Source: SIG455 sp045589495
GTDB lineage: Bacteria > Bacillota > Clostridia > UMGS1810
Direction of reading: 5' to 3'
NCBI GenBank assembly: GCA_045589495.1
Contig: JAZNPF010000027.1
Location: 1-61,258, forward strand
DNA length: 61,258 nt
A model generated the notes under the pieces. It did not search any database, was not told the DNA's origin, and saw nothing but the letters and a program-made list of their open reading frames with translations. Numbering within the stretch: the stretch's first letter is position 1; each line of letters opens with the position of its first letter. Position numbers and translations under genes: made by a program. Of this stretch, positions 8,314 to 17,510 are shown in pieces.

Positions 8314-9531
8314 GTGGTTAAAATAGGTATTATAGGATTTGGCGTTGTAGGTTCAGGTGTTTATGAGGTAATCCGTAAAAACAAAGAGAGCATTGCACGT
8401 AAATCCGGTGATGAAATTGATATTAAATATATACTGGATATCCGTGATTTTTCTTCACATGAAGAAAGTCATTTGTTTGTAAACAATTTTGATACTATGG
8501 TTACAGATGATGAGGTTTCAATTATTGTTGAAACGATGGGTGGATTGGATCCGGCTTACGAATATACCAAGCGTGCACTTTCGTGTGGCAAAAGCGTTGT
8601 AACTTCAAATAAGGAACTGGTTGCTACATACGGTGACGAACTGTTGAAAATTGCTTATGATAACGGATGCAGTTATTTGTTTGAAGCAAGTGTGGGTGGT
8701 GGTATCCCGATTATAAGACCTCTTAAAGAATGTCTTGCTGCTAATGAAATTGGCGGTATAACCGGTATTTTAAACGGTACTACAAACTATATACTTACAC
8801 AGATGATTAAGTCCGGACAGAGTTTTGAAGAAGCATTGAAAGATGCACAGGATTTAGGTTATGCCGAACGCAATCCTTCCGCTGATGTGGATGGTCACGA
8901 TGCCTGCAGAAAAATTTGCATACTTACATCCCTTGCTACAGGTAAGAAAATCGAATATAAAAAAGTATATACCGAAGGCATCACCAATGTTACATTACGT
9001 AATGTTGAATATGCCGGCAAACTTGGTTATGTTATAAAACTTATCGGTATGAGCAGAGTTTGTGATGACGGAACAGTTAACGTAATGGTTGCACCTATGA
9101 TGATTCTTAAAGAGCATCCTCTTGCTTCTGTTGAGGGCGTAAACAATGCAATTATGGTAGACGGTAATGCCATCGGAAGTGCAATGTTCTATGGCCCCGG
9201 TGCAGGAAAACTGCCTACTGCAAGCGCAGTTGTTGCCGATGTAATAGATATTGCTAAAAACCGCGGAAGCGAAAACAGACTTCTTTGGGTTAAAACCGAT
9301 AGCGATGTGATTATGAATCAGGATAAATCTCAATTTAAATATTTTGTAAGAGTTATGGCACCGTATTCTTATGCAAAAGCACAAATTCGTGAAGTGTTCG
9401 GGGAATGTACCTGTATTGATTTGTATGATGACGAATTTGGATTTGTTACAAACGAAATTACTGAGGGCGATTTAAAATCAAAATTTGCATCTTTGTCACA
9501 TAAGGTAATTGATTTTACAAGGATTTTGTAA
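8314..9531 (+). CDS. hom: Homoserine dehydrogenase
   Basis: 405 residues. It reduces aspartate semialdehyde to homoserine with NAD(P)H, the branch point towards threonine and methionine. Seen: Rossmann motif GFGVVGSG at residues 8-15, the ILNGTTNYI segment near 150 with the catalytic region and DVDGHDA following, and a C-terminal ACT domain (about 330-405) expected to mediate feedback inhibition. The GTG start follows AAGGAG by about 9 nt. First gene of a three-gene operon with thrB and lysC. Confidence 0.96.
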   Translation: MVKIGIIGFGVVGSGVYEVIRKNKESIARKSGDEIDIKYILDIRDFSSHEESHLFVNNFDTMVTDDEVSIIVETMGGLDPAYEYTKRALSCGKSVVTSNKELVATYGDELLKIAYDNGCSYLFEASVGGGIPIIRPLKECLAANEIGGITGILNGTTNYILTQMIKSGQSFEEALKDAQDLGYAERNPSADVDGHDACRKICILTSLATGKKIEYKKVYTEGITNVTLRNVEYAGKLGYVIKLIGMSRVCDDGTVNVMVAPMMILKEHPLASVEGVNNAIMVDGNAIGSAMFYGPGAGKLPTASAVVADVIDIAKNRGSENRLLWVKTDSDVIMNQDKSQFKYFVRVMAPYSYAKAQIREVFGECTCIDLYDDEFGFVTNEITEGDLKSKFASLSHKVIDFTRIL

Positions 9532-9545
9532 GGAATTGATAATTG

Positions 9546-10445
9546 ATGATAAAAGTTAAGGTGCCGGCATCGTCGGCAAATATTGGACCCGGTTTTGACT
9601 GCATGGGTGTGGCTCTTAACATGTATAACGAAGTTTGCATTGAGCAGATTGATGCAAAAGGTGTAGAAGTGGTTGTGCTTGATGATAGCAGACGCTTTTT
9701 ACCGACCGATGAAAACAATTATGTTTATGCGGCAATGAACAGAGTATTTGCACAAGCAGGCATAAAGTTTTGCGGATACCGGGTAACAATCAATAACACT
9801 ATTCCGATAACGAGAGGTCTTGGAAGCAGTTCCGCCGGAATTGTGTCCGGATTGGCCGGGGCAAACCATATTCTTGGAAATCCTTTGCCGGTTGATGAAC
9901 TTTTAAATATTGCCTGCGATATTGAGGGGCATCCTGATAATGTTGCTCCTGCACTTTTGGGCGGGTTTGTGGTTTCGTTCCGTGACGGTGACAGAGTACG
10001 TTATATTAAAACGGATGTATCACAGGATATCACATTTGGTGCGATGATACCTGATTTTTATTTTCAAACAAAAAAATCAAGAAATGTCCTTCCACGTTAT
10101 GTATCACATAAAAACGCAGTATATAATGTCGGTCATGCTGCATTTGTTGCATCGGCTTTTATGAAGGGCGAGTTTAAAGATATAGGCGTAGGTATTAAAG
10201 ACAGACTTCATCAGGGGTATAGACTGTCGCATATAAAAGATGCAGATTATGTTATGAGAGTTTGCAGAAGAGCAGGTGCAGACGCTTGTTATTTAAGCGG
10301 TGCAGGACCTACAGTAATGGCTCTTGTTACAGGTGATGAAAAATTATTTAGAAATAAAATTGCCCGCGTAACTGACGGAAAACTCCGTGAATGGAATCTT
10401 ACTTTATTAAAAGCGGATAATACCGGAGTGCAGATTGTTGAATAA
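9546..10445 (+). CDS. thrB: Homoserine kinase
   Basis: 299 residues, GHMP kinase family. It phosphorylates homoserine for threonine synthesis. Seen: N-terminal VKVPASSANIGPGFD, the phosphate-binding GLGSSSAG near residue 90, and a C-terminal LSGAGPT motif. I start at the ATG 9546, giving MIKVKVPASS, with AGGA 11-14 nt upstream; a TTG one codon before is equally possible. The gap to hom is 14 nt, so the genes are co-transcribed. Threonine synthase (thrC) is not in this operon. Confidence 0.95.
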   Translation: MIKVKVPASSANIGPGFDCMGVALNMYNEVCIEQIDAKGVEVVVLDDSRRFLPTDENNYVYAAMNRVFAQAGIKFCGYRVTINNTIPITRGLGSSSAGIVSGLAGANHILGNPLPVDELLNIACDIEGHPDNVAPALLGGFVVSFRDGDRVRYIKTDVSQDITFGAMIPDFYFQTKKSRNVLPRYVSHKNAVYNVGHAAFVASAFMKGEFKDIGVGIKDRLHQGYRLSHIKDADYVMRVCRRAGADACYLSGAGPTVMALVTGDEKLFRNKIARVTDGKLREWNLTLLKADNTGVQIVE

Positions 10446-10498
10446 ACAATTCATTGAAATTGTTTTATATAGTAATTTATTTTTAGGAGGCGTGTTAG

Positions 10499-11707
10499 TT
10501 GAGTTTGATAGTACAGAAATTCGGCGGTTCGTCTGTGGCGAATGCTGAACGTGTTATGAACGTTGCCAACCGTATTGTGGAAACATATAAAGCAGGAAAT
10601 TCTGTAGTTGTAGTAGTTTCTGCACAGGGTGACACAACTGATGATTTAATCGAAAAAGCAATGGAAATCAATCCGAAAGGCTCAAAGCGTGAAATGGATA
10701 TGCTCTTGTCATCAGGTGAGCAGATTTCAATATCGCTTCTTGCTATGGCGATTCAGAAACTGGGATATAATGCCGTTTCTCTTACCGGATGGCAAGCGGG
10801 GTTCAAAACCAATAGCAATTATGGAATTGCAAAAATTGATGTTATAAATTGTGAAAGAGTTAAAAAAGAACTTGACAGTAATAATATCGTTATTATCGCA
10901 GGTTTCCAGGGTATAAACAAATATGATGATATCACAACTCTCGGCAGAGGCGGATCAGATACATCTGCAGTTGCTATTGCTGCAGCACTCAGGGCTGATC
11001 TTTGTGAGATATATACAGATGTTGACGGTGTTTACACCGCAGACCCGAGAATAGTTCCCAATGCAAAAAAACTTGAAGATATATCATACGATGAAATGCT
11101 TGAACTTGCATCACTCGGTGCAAACGTTCTGCATAACCGTTCGGTTGAAATGGCAAAAAAATATGGTGTTAATATGGTAGTCCGTTCAAGTCTTAATAAA
11201 AATGAAGGTACAGTTGTCAAGGAGGTAGAAAGAGTGGAAAAGTTAGATGTAAGAGGTGTAGCGCGTGATAATGACGTTGCACGTATAGCACTTGTAAATA
11301 TTAAAGATGAACCCGGTGTAGCATTCAAAATCTTCTCATTGCTTGCTAAAAACCATGTAAATGTTGATATCATTCTCCAGTCAATTGGCAGAGAAGGCAA
11401 AAAAGATATCAGTTTCACAGTTACAGAAAGCAATCTTGAATCCGCTATGGAACTGCTTAATGAAAATAAAGACATAATTGGTTTTGAAGAAATTAAAGCA
11501 ACAAGTGAAGTTTCAAAAGTATCTATTGTAGGTGCTGGTATGGTTAATAACCCCGGTGTTGCCGCAAAGATGTTTGAAGCACTTGCTGATGCCAACATTA
11601 ACATTCATATGATTTCAACAAGTGAAATTAAAGTTTCCGTTTTGGTTAACCAGAAAAATGCTGAAAAAGCAGTTGCTGTAATTCACGATAAATTCCATAT
11701 CGCGTAA
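10499..11707 (+). CDS. lysC: Aspartokinase (alpha subunit and full-length form)
   Basis: 402 residues. It phosphorylates aspartate, the first step to lysine, threonine and methionine. The N-terminal kinase domain (1 to about 245) has VQKFGGSS and GRGGSDTSA. Two C-terminal ACT domains (about 260-402) bind the feedback effector. Start is TTG, 8 nt after AGGAGG. An internal AAGGAGGT and in-frame GTG at 11234 would yield a separate 157-residue ACT subunit, as in the alpha2/beta2 aspartokinase II of Bacillus subtilis. Length fits the lysine-sensitive monofunctional class. It is the last gene of the operon, followed by a terminator. Confidence 0.95.
   Translation: MSLIVQKFGGSSVANAERVMNVANRIVETYKAGNSVVVVVSAQGDTTDDLIEKAMEINPKGSKREMDMLLSSGEQISISLLAMAIQKLGYNAVSLTGWQAGFKTNSNYGIAKIDVINCERVKKELDSNNIVIIAGFQGINKYDDITTLGRGGSDTSAVAIAAALRADLCEIYTDVDGVYTADPRIVPNAKKLEDISYDEMLELASLGANVLHNRSVEMAKKYGVNMVVRSSLNKNEGTVVKEVERVEKLDVRGVARDNDVARIALVNIKDEPGVAFKIFSLLAKNHVNVDIILQSIGREGKKDISFTVTESNLESAMELLNENKDIIGFEEIKATSEVSKVSIVGAGMVNNPGVAAKMFEALADANINIHMISTSEIKVSVLVNQKNAEKAVAVIHDKFHIA
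11234..11707 (+). CDS. Aspartokinase beta subunit from an internal start
   Basis: An in-frame GTG at 11234 inside lysC sits 8 nt behind a near-perfect AAGGAGGT (11219-11226). Translation from it gives 157 residues that consist of the two ACT domains only. In B. subtilis lysC the beta subunit is made from an in-frame internal start and is of similar size (established for that enzyme). Here it is inferred from the ribosome site and reading frame. Confidence 0.7.
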   Translation: MEKLDVRGVARDNDVARIALVNIKDEPGVAFKIFSLLAKNHVNVDIILQSIGREGKKDISFTVTESNLESAMELLNENKDIIGFEEIKATSEVSKVSIVGAGMVNNPGVAAKMFEALADANINIHMISTSEIKVSVLVNQKNAEKAVAVIHDKFHIA

Positions 11708-11711
11708 CAAG

Positions 11712-11756
11712 CAATAAGGCATAGGAAAGCATCTGCTTTCTTGTGCCTTATTTTGA
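11712..11756 (+). terminator. Terminator after lysC
   Basis: Hairpin AATAAGGCA...TGCCTTATT with an inner GAAAGCA/TGCTTTC pair, followed by TTTT. It separates the aspartate-family operon from rlmB. Confidence 0.75.
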
Positions 11757-11785
11757 AATAATGAATTTTACAGAGGGACTTTTAT

Positions 11786-12556
11786 ATGTCAAAAGAAAAA
11801 AGTGTTTTGAATACAGATATTATTGAAGGCAGAAATCCGATTGCAGAAGCGCTTAAATCGGGTAGAGAAATTGATAAGATTATTGTTTCTAAAGGCGAAA
11901 AAAACGGTTCTATAATTAAAATCATATCAGATGCAAAGAAAAAAGGTATTGTAATCCAGGAAGCTGACAGGGCAAAACTCGATTCTTTAAGCAACACAAA
12001 AAATCATCAGGGTATAGTTGCGTATGTTGCGGCGGCTGAATATGTATCTGTAGAAGATATCTTGAAGTCTGCAAAGGATAAAGGTGAGCAACCGTTTATT
12101 ATTATTGCGGATGAAATCAGTGATCCTCATAATCTGGGTTCGCTATTGCGTACGGCTAATGCCGCAGGCGCTCACGGAATAATTATTCCCAAACGCAGAA
12201 GTGCGGGGTTAAATTCCGTTGTTGCAAAAACTTCTGCCGGTGCTGTTGAGTTTACTCCTGTGGCAAAGGTTTCCAATATTGCCAATACAATTGATAAACT
12301 TAAAAAAGAAAACGTGTGGGTTGTTGGTGCTGATATGGACGGAGAAAATACTATCTACACTCATGATTTCTCCGGAGGGGTTGCAATCGTTGTTGGCAGC
12401 GAAGGTGAGGGTATTTCAAGAATTGTTAAGGAAAAATGTGATTTCCTTGTTAAAATCCCCATGTTTGGAGAGATAACGTCTTTAAATGCCTCTGTTGCCG
12501 GTGCACTTATGATATATGAAGTCGTACGTACAAGATGTAAAGGGAAGGAAAACTGA
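11786..12556 (+). CDS. rlmB: 23S rRNA 2'-O-methyltransferase of the SpoU/TrmH class (RlmB-like)
   Basis: 256 residues. The N-terminal substrate-binding domain begins with IIEGRNPI. The SPOUT catalytic domain (about 100-256) has DPHNLGSLLRTA (motif 1), VGSEGEGIS (motif 2) and SLNASVAGA (motif 3). Family members methylate the ribose of a guanosine in 23S rRNA (G2251 in E. coli); tRNA targets cannot be excluded. An ATG start lies about 10 nt after GAGGGA. The stop overlaps the copA start by one base (TGATG). Confidence 0.9.
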   Translation: MSKEKSVLNTDIIEGRNPIAEALKSGREIDKIIVSKGEKNGSIIKIISDAKKKGIVIQEADRAKLDSLSNTKNHQGIVAYVAAAEYVSVEDILKSAKDKGEQPFIIIADEISDPHNLGSLLRTANAAGAHGIIIPKRRSAGLNSVVAKTSAGAVEFTPVAKVSNIANTIDKLKKENVWVVGADMDGENTIYTHDFSGGVAIVVGSEGEGISRIVKEKCDFLVKIPMFGEITSLNASVAGALMIYEVVRTRCKGKEN

Positions 12557-14781
12557 TGACTAAAATTCAACTTACAGTAACGGGAATGTCTTGTGCTGTT
12601 TGTGCAGGAACCGTTGAAAAAACTGTTTCTTCTTTGGATGGCGTTGTTTCTGCTACAGTTAATTTGGCATCTTCCAAACTCACATTGGAATATGATGAAA
12701 CAATTATAAGTCAGCAATCAATTATTGATGCCGTTGAAAAAGCAGGATATGGTGCAAATACTGACAGTTTTAAAGAAAATTATGAAGAACGGGAAAAACT
12801 TTCTGAAACTGTCTTTCGTAAATTTATTATTTCTCTCATATTCACTATGCCACTTTTTTATATATCTATGGGGTATATGATAGGACTTCCGGTTCCCCAA
12901 ACTATAAATCCACACACAAACGCACTTCGTTTTGCACTTGTGCAAATGTTTCTGGCTCTGGGCAGTATGATTGCAGGATATAAATTTTATACTGTTGGTT
13001 TTGCAAACCTTGTGAAATTTAAGCCTAATATGGATACCCTTGTTGCTACTGGCACATCTGCGGCTTTTGTATACGGATTGATTCTAACAGTTGATTTGAT
13101 TTTAAATCCGCAGCATATAAATAATGTTCATAATCTTTATTTTGAATCAGCAGGTGTAATTATAACGCTGATACTTATGGGGAGATTTTTGGAATCGCGT
13201 TCAAAACTTAAAACGAATAATGCTATATTAAAACTTATTGATATGTCACCGAAAAAAGCGGTTGTAATACGCGGAGATGAGCATATTGAACTTCCGGTTG
13301 AGCAGATAATAATGGGCGATACTGTGTTGATTTCACCAGGAGAAATAATTGGTGTGGACGGAATAGTTTTTGAGGGAGCAAGTACTGTTGATGAGTCTAT
13401 GCTAACCGGTGAAAGCATTCCAAAAGAAAAATATATTGGTGATAAAGTGTATGCCGGTTGCATCAATAAATACGGGTATTTAAAAATAAAAGTAACTGAA
13501 GTATCCGGCGCCACATTACTTTCGCAGATAACGCGTATGGTGGAAGAAGCAAGCGGCTCAAAACCGAAGATTGCAAAACTTGCCGATACAATATCTGGAT
13601 ATTTTGTACCTTCGGTTATAAGCATAGCGCTATTATCGTTCGTTATATGGTTTGCTATAAGCCGTGATTTTTCTTTTTCGATAAATATTTTTATATCGGT
13701 AATGGTTATTGCCTGTCCGTGTGCATTAGGGCTTGCAACCCCTACTGCTGTCATAGTTTCAGTAGGCAGGGCGGCATCTATGGGGGTTCTTGTCAAAGAC
13801 TCGTCGGCACTTGAAATTTTGCATAAGGTAGATACAGTTGTTTTTGACAAAACCGGTACATTGACAGAGGGAAAACCGAAAGTAACTGATGTGGTTGCGG
13901 CAAACGGTTTTACAGAAGAGCAAATTATAGCGTATGCCGTTGCTGCGGAAAAAGTTTCTGAACATCCTTTAAGTGATGCTATTGTGGAGTATGGCAATGA
14001 TAAAAACATCAAACAACTTAAAGTGGTTTCGTTTGAGGCAGTAGTTGGTAAAGGCATCATAGCAAAAGTAGAAGATAAAGATATTCTTTTGGGAAATGCC
14101 GCTTTGCTTAATGAAAATAATGTGGAAATAACAGATGTTAAAACGATAGAAGTTCTTGCTGGAAATGGAAAAACTCCGGTCATGATTGCTATAGATGGAA
14201 TATTTGCAGGAATTATCGGCGCAAAGGATTGCCTTAAATCGGAAGCAAAGAAAGTTGTTGCTGATTTACATTCAATTGGTAAAAAAGCCATAATCCTTAC
14301 TGGTGATAATAAATATGTTGCGAAAGCAATTTCAAAAGAACTTTTTGCTGATGATGTTATATACGAAGTTTTGCCTGATGAAAAAGCTGATAAAATTAAA
14401 GAACTTCAAAATAGCGGACAAACTGTTGCAATGATTGGTGACGGAATCAACGATTCTGTGGCTATATCAACAGCGGATGTTGGAATTTCAGTTGGTTCTG
14501 CTACGGAAATTGCTATAGAATCTGCCGATGTTGTTATTATGAAAAATGATTTGACTGATATTGTGCAGACAATAAAATTAAGCGAAGCAACGCTTACAAA
14601 TATAAAACAGAATTTGTTTTTTGCATTTATATACAACACACTGCTTATTCCGGTGGCGGCAGGAATTTTATATGTTCCTATCGGGATTTTGCTCAATCCG
14701 ATGATTGCTGCTGCGGCAATGGCGTTCAGTAGTGTGTCTGTAGTGACTAATGCATTAAGACTACGCAAAATTAAACTATAA
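12556..14781 (+). CDS. copA: Copper-transporting P1B-type ATPase
   Basis: 741 residues. It exports Cu(I) across the membrane. One N-terminal heavy-metal domain carries GMSCAVCAG (residues 10-18). Eight membrane helices are expected, with the CPC metal site in ACPCALGLATP near 385. The phosphorylation loop DKTGTLTEG lies near 432 and the hinge GDGINDS near 635. It is coupled to rlmB by a one-base overlap. No csoR, copY or copZ accompanies it, so copper-responsive control is not evident here. Specificity for Cu rests on CPC plus CxxC, and Ag is also possible. Confidence 0.93.
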   Translation: MTKIQLTVTGMSCAVCAGTVEKTVSSLDGVVSATVNLASSKLTLEYDETIISQQSIIDAVEKAGYGANTDSFKENYEEREKLSETVFRKFIISLIFTMPLFYISMGYMIGLPVPQTINPHTNALRFALVQMFLALGSMIAGYKFYTVGFANLVKFKPNMDTLVATGTSAAFVYGLILTVDLILNPQHINNVHNLYFESAGVIITLILMGRFLESRSKLKTNNAILKLIDMSPKKAVVIRGDEHIELPVEQIIMGDTVLISPGEIIGVDGIVFEGASTVDESMLTGESIPKEKYIGDKVYAGCINKYGYLKIKVTEVSGATLLSQITRMVEEASGSKPKIAKLADTISGYFVPSVISIALLSFVIWFAISRDFSFSINIFISVMVIACPCALGLATPTAVIVSVGRAASMGVLVKDSSALEILHKVDTVVFDKTGTLTEGKPKVTDVVAANGFTEEQIIAYAVAAEKVSEHPLSDAIVEYGNDKNIKQLKVVSFEAVVGKGIIAKVEDKDILLGNAALLNENNVEITDVKTIEVLAGNGKTPVMIAIDGIFAGIIGAKDCLKSEAKKVVADLHSIGKKAIILTGDNKYVAKAISKELFADDVIYEVLPDEKADKIKELQNSGQTVAMIGDGINDSVAISTADVGISVGSATEIAIESADVVIMKNDLTDIVQTIKLSEATLTNIKQNLFFAFIYNTLLIPVAAGILYVPIGILLNPMIAAAAMAFSSVSVVTNALRLRKIKL

Positions 14782-14800
14782 TAGAGAGAGGTAATTATAA

Positions 14801-15073
14801 ATGAAAAAAGCAATAATCACAGTTATAGGTAAAGACAAAGTTGGTATAATTGCTAAAGTTACAAACACATTGGCAGAATGCAGTGTGAATGTGCTTGATA
14901 TCACACAGACAATTCTTCAGGATATGTTTACTATGATGATGATTGTAGATATTTCCAAAAGCGATATGGACATATCTGCAATCAGAGATTGTCTAAATGA
15001 AACCGGAACAGAACTTGGTGTTGAAATCAGAATTCAGCACGAAGATATATTTAATTCAATGCACAGAATATAA
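14801..15073 (+). CDS. ACT domain protein, UPF0237 family
   Basis: 90 residues forming a single ACT domain (TVIGKDKVGIIAKVTNTLAE at the N-terminus). The family is generally found next to UPF0210, as here (13-nt gap). The ligand is unknown; ACT domains usually bind amino acids. AGAGAGAGG provides the ribosome site. It lies between copA and UPF0210 on the same strand with no terminator, leading into the shikimate genes, so an amino-acid-sensing role is plausible but unproven. Confidence 0.88.
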   Translation: MKKAIITVIGKDKVGIIAKVTNTLAECSVNVLDITQTILQDMFTMMMIVDISKSDMDISAIRDCLNETGTELGVEIRIQHEDIFNSMHRI

Positions 15074-15086
15074 GGAGGGGCTCATC

Positions 15087-16445
15087 TTGATAAATCAGTT
15101 TGAAGTTTTGGAAACAAAGAAAATGCTTGATGAGGAAAACCTTGACATACGTACAATAACAATGGGTATTTCTTTGCTTGACTGTATAGATGCAAGTGCA
15201 GAAAAAACTTGCGATAAAATATATGATAAAATCACACGCACAGCAAAAAATTTGGTAAAAACCGGCGAGGATATTGAAAAGGATTATGGAATACCAATTA
15301 TAAATAAGCGTATATCCGTAACACCGATTTCAATAATTGGCGGCGCAACCGATGCAAAAGATTATGTGTGTATAGCAAAAGCACTTGATAAAGCGGCAAA
15401 AGAAACAGGAGTTAATTTCATTGGCGGTTTTTCTGCTCTTGTTCAAAAAGGGTATACAAAAGGTGACAATATACTCATAAACTCAATTCCCGAAGCACTT
15501 GCAACTACTGAACGAGTGTGTTCGTCTGTAAATATTGGCTCAACAAAAGCAGGAATAAATATGGATGCTGTTAAACAGATGGGAGAAATCATTAAAAAGA
15601 CAGCCGATTTAACTGCTTCAACTGACGGATTTGGCTGTGCAAAACTTGTTGTATTTGCAAATTCAGTAGAGGATAATCCGTTTATGGCAGGTGCATTTCA
15701 TGGTGTAGGAGAGCCTGACAGCGTTATTCATGTTGGCGTAAGCGGGCCCGGTGTTGTTAAATGTGCTTTGGAAAAAGTCAAAGGCGAAGATTTTGGTGTT
15801 GTTGCCAACACAATTAAAAAGACTGCATTTAAAATCACGCGTATGGGCCAACTTGTTGCACAGGAAGCCTCAAGACGCTTAAATATTCCGTTTGGTATAG
15901 TGGATTTGTCTTTAGCACCCACACCGGCGGTGGGCGATAGTGTGGCATATATTTTAGAGGAAATGGGATTGGAAAAATGTGGAGCACACGGCACAACTGC
16001 GGCGCTCGCTCTTTTAAATGATGCTGTTAAAAAAGGTGGCGTATTTGCATCGTCGTATGTTGGTGGTCTCTCAGGTGCATTTATTCCTGTGAGCGAGGAT
16101 GCCGGTATGATAAGTGCGGCAAGTGTTGGTGCGCTTTCTCTGGAAAAACTGGAGGCAATGACGTGCGTATGCTCGGTGGGACTGGATATGATAGTAGTTC
16201 CGGGCGATACATCTGCATCTACAATTTCCGCAATTATTGCTGACGAGGCGGCAATCGGTATGATAAATAACAAAACAACCGCTGTAAGACTTATCCCTGC
16301 ACCTGGAAAAGTTGTTGGCGATGTGGTTGAATTTGGCGGTTTGCTGGGTACTGGCCCTGTTATGAAAGTAAGTGACTATTCGAGTGATGAGTTCATTGCC
16401 CGTGGCGGAAGAATACCCGCACCGATTCACAGTTTAAGAAATTAA
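15087..16445 (+). CDS. UPF0210 (DUF711/PFL) family protein
   Basis: 452 residues, the typical family length. The function is not established; structural work places the family near PFL/ribonucleotide-reductase-like barrels. Seen: glycine-rich conserved blocks such as GVSGPGVVK and GGLLGTGPV, and LAPTPAVGDS. Start is TTG at 15087, 6 nt after AAGGAGGGG; an ATG at 15123 is further downstream and lacks a site. It pairs with the ACT protein and ends only 15 nt before the aroB start, so it is probably part of the same transcript as the aro operon. Confidence 0.88.
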   Translation: MINQFEVLETKKMLDEENLDIRTITMGISLLDCIDASAEKTCDKIYDKITRTAKNLVKTGEDIEKDYGIPIINKRISVTPISIIGGATDAKDYVCIAKALDKAAKETGVNFIGGFSALVQKGYTKGDNILINSIPEALATTERVCSSVNIGSTKAGINMDAVKQMGEIIKKTADLTASTDGFGCAKLVVFANSVEDNPFMAGAFHGVGEPDSVIHVGVSGPGVVKCALEKVKGEDFGVVANTIKKTAFKITRMGQLVAQEASRRLNIPFGIVDLSLAPTPAVGDSVAYILEEMGLEKCGAHGTTAALALLNDAVKKGGVFASSYVGGLSGAFIPVSEDAGMISAASVGALSLEKLEAMTCVCSVGLDMIVVPGDTSASTISAIIADEAAIGMINNKTTAVRLIPAPGKVVGDVVEFGGLLGTGPVMKVSDYSSDEFIARGGRIPAPIHSLRN

Positions 16446-16460
16446 TAGGAGTTGTTTGTT

Positions 16461-17510
16461 GTGTTGATGAACGTAAAAACCTCTACGCACAATTATGATA
16501 TAATAATTGAAAAGGGGATATTTTCAAAACTTGGTGATGTGATTTCTGATGTGGCAGATGGTAAACTTTTTGTTGTAACTGATGAAAATGTTGATTCTAT
16601 ATATCGTGATAAACTTTATTCTGCCCTGAATGGATATAATTTTGAATATCTTGTGCTTCCTGCAGGCGAAAAAACCAAGTGTATGACTATGCTTGAAAAA
16701 ATATATTCCTCATTTGCAGACGCAAAAATAACGCGTGCTGACACTGTGATTGCGTTTGGCGGCGGAGTAATCGGTGATATAACCGGATTTGCGGCGGCAA
16801 CATATTTGCGTGGTATTGATTTTATTGGTATTCCTACAACACTTCTTTCGCAAGTAGACAGCAGTATTGGCGGAAAAGTGGCTATCGACCTGCCACAAGG
16901 AAAAAACCTTGTGGGGAGTTTTTATCCGCCGAAAAAAGTTATAATAGATACAGACTTTTTAAACACATTGCCTGAACGTGTATTTAATGATGGTATGGCA
17001 GAAGTCATTAAATATGCGTGCATACGTGACGCGAAACTTTTTGATGTTCTTTGTGGTGACATAACAGAGCGAATGGAGCAGATAATATATATGTGTCTTG
17101 ATATAAAACGTCAGGTTGTTGAAGCTGATGAGTTTGACAAAGGCGAAAGAATGATTTTAAATTTTGGGCACACATTTGGTCATGCAGTTGAAAAGATGTA
17201 TAATTACGAAACATACACTCATGGAGAGGCAGTTGCAATTGGAATGTTGAAAATAACATCTGCAACAGAAAAAATGGGGTATACAGTTTCGGGTACAACT
17301 GACAAACTTAAAAAACTGCTTGAAAAATATAATCTGATTTTTGATGATTTTACATTTAATGCAGATGATGCCATGAGCATAATGGCACTCGATAAAAAAA
17401 GTGACAGTGATTATATTAACTATATTTTTATTAAAAGTATTGGTACATGTGAAATAGTAAAACGCAGTAAAGATGATAAATTTATTGTGAAACAGGGGGC
17501 GGTACTTTGA
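16461..17510 (+). CDS. aroB: 3-dehydroquinate synthase
   Basis: 349 residues. It converts DAHP to 3-dehydroquinate using NAD and a divalent metal. Seen: GGGVIGDITGF near residue 95, the IPTTLLSQVDSSIGGK block near 125, and metal-ligand motif NFGHTFGHA near 235. Several starts are in frame; GTG at 16461 has the best spacing (9 nt) to AGGAG at 16447-16451. First of seven tightly packed shikimate genes; the stop overlaps the aroA start by 4 nt. Confidence 0.95.
   Translation: MLMNVKTSTHNYDIIIEKGIFSKLGDVISDVADGKLFVVTDENVDSIYRDKLYSALNGYNFEYLVLPAGEKTKCMTMLEKIYSSFADAKITRADTVIAFGGGVIGDITGFAAATYLRGIDFIGIPTTLLSQVDSSIGGKVAIDLPQGKNLVGSFYPPKKVIIDTDFLNTLPERVFNDGMAEVIKYACIRDAKLFDVLCGDITERMEQIIYMCLDIKRQVVEADEFDKGERMILNFGHTFGHAVEKMYNYETYTHGEAVAIGMLKITSATEKMGYTVSGTTDKLKKLLEKYNLIFDDFTFNADDAMSIMALDKKSDSDYINYIFIKSIGTCEIVKRSKDDKFIVKQGAVL

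Noticed and set aside
13137..14291. Long antisense open frame (384 codons) within copA
   Set aside because: No ribosome site, Ser/Thr/Pro-rich reading of the complementary strand, and copA on the other strand has all its motifs.
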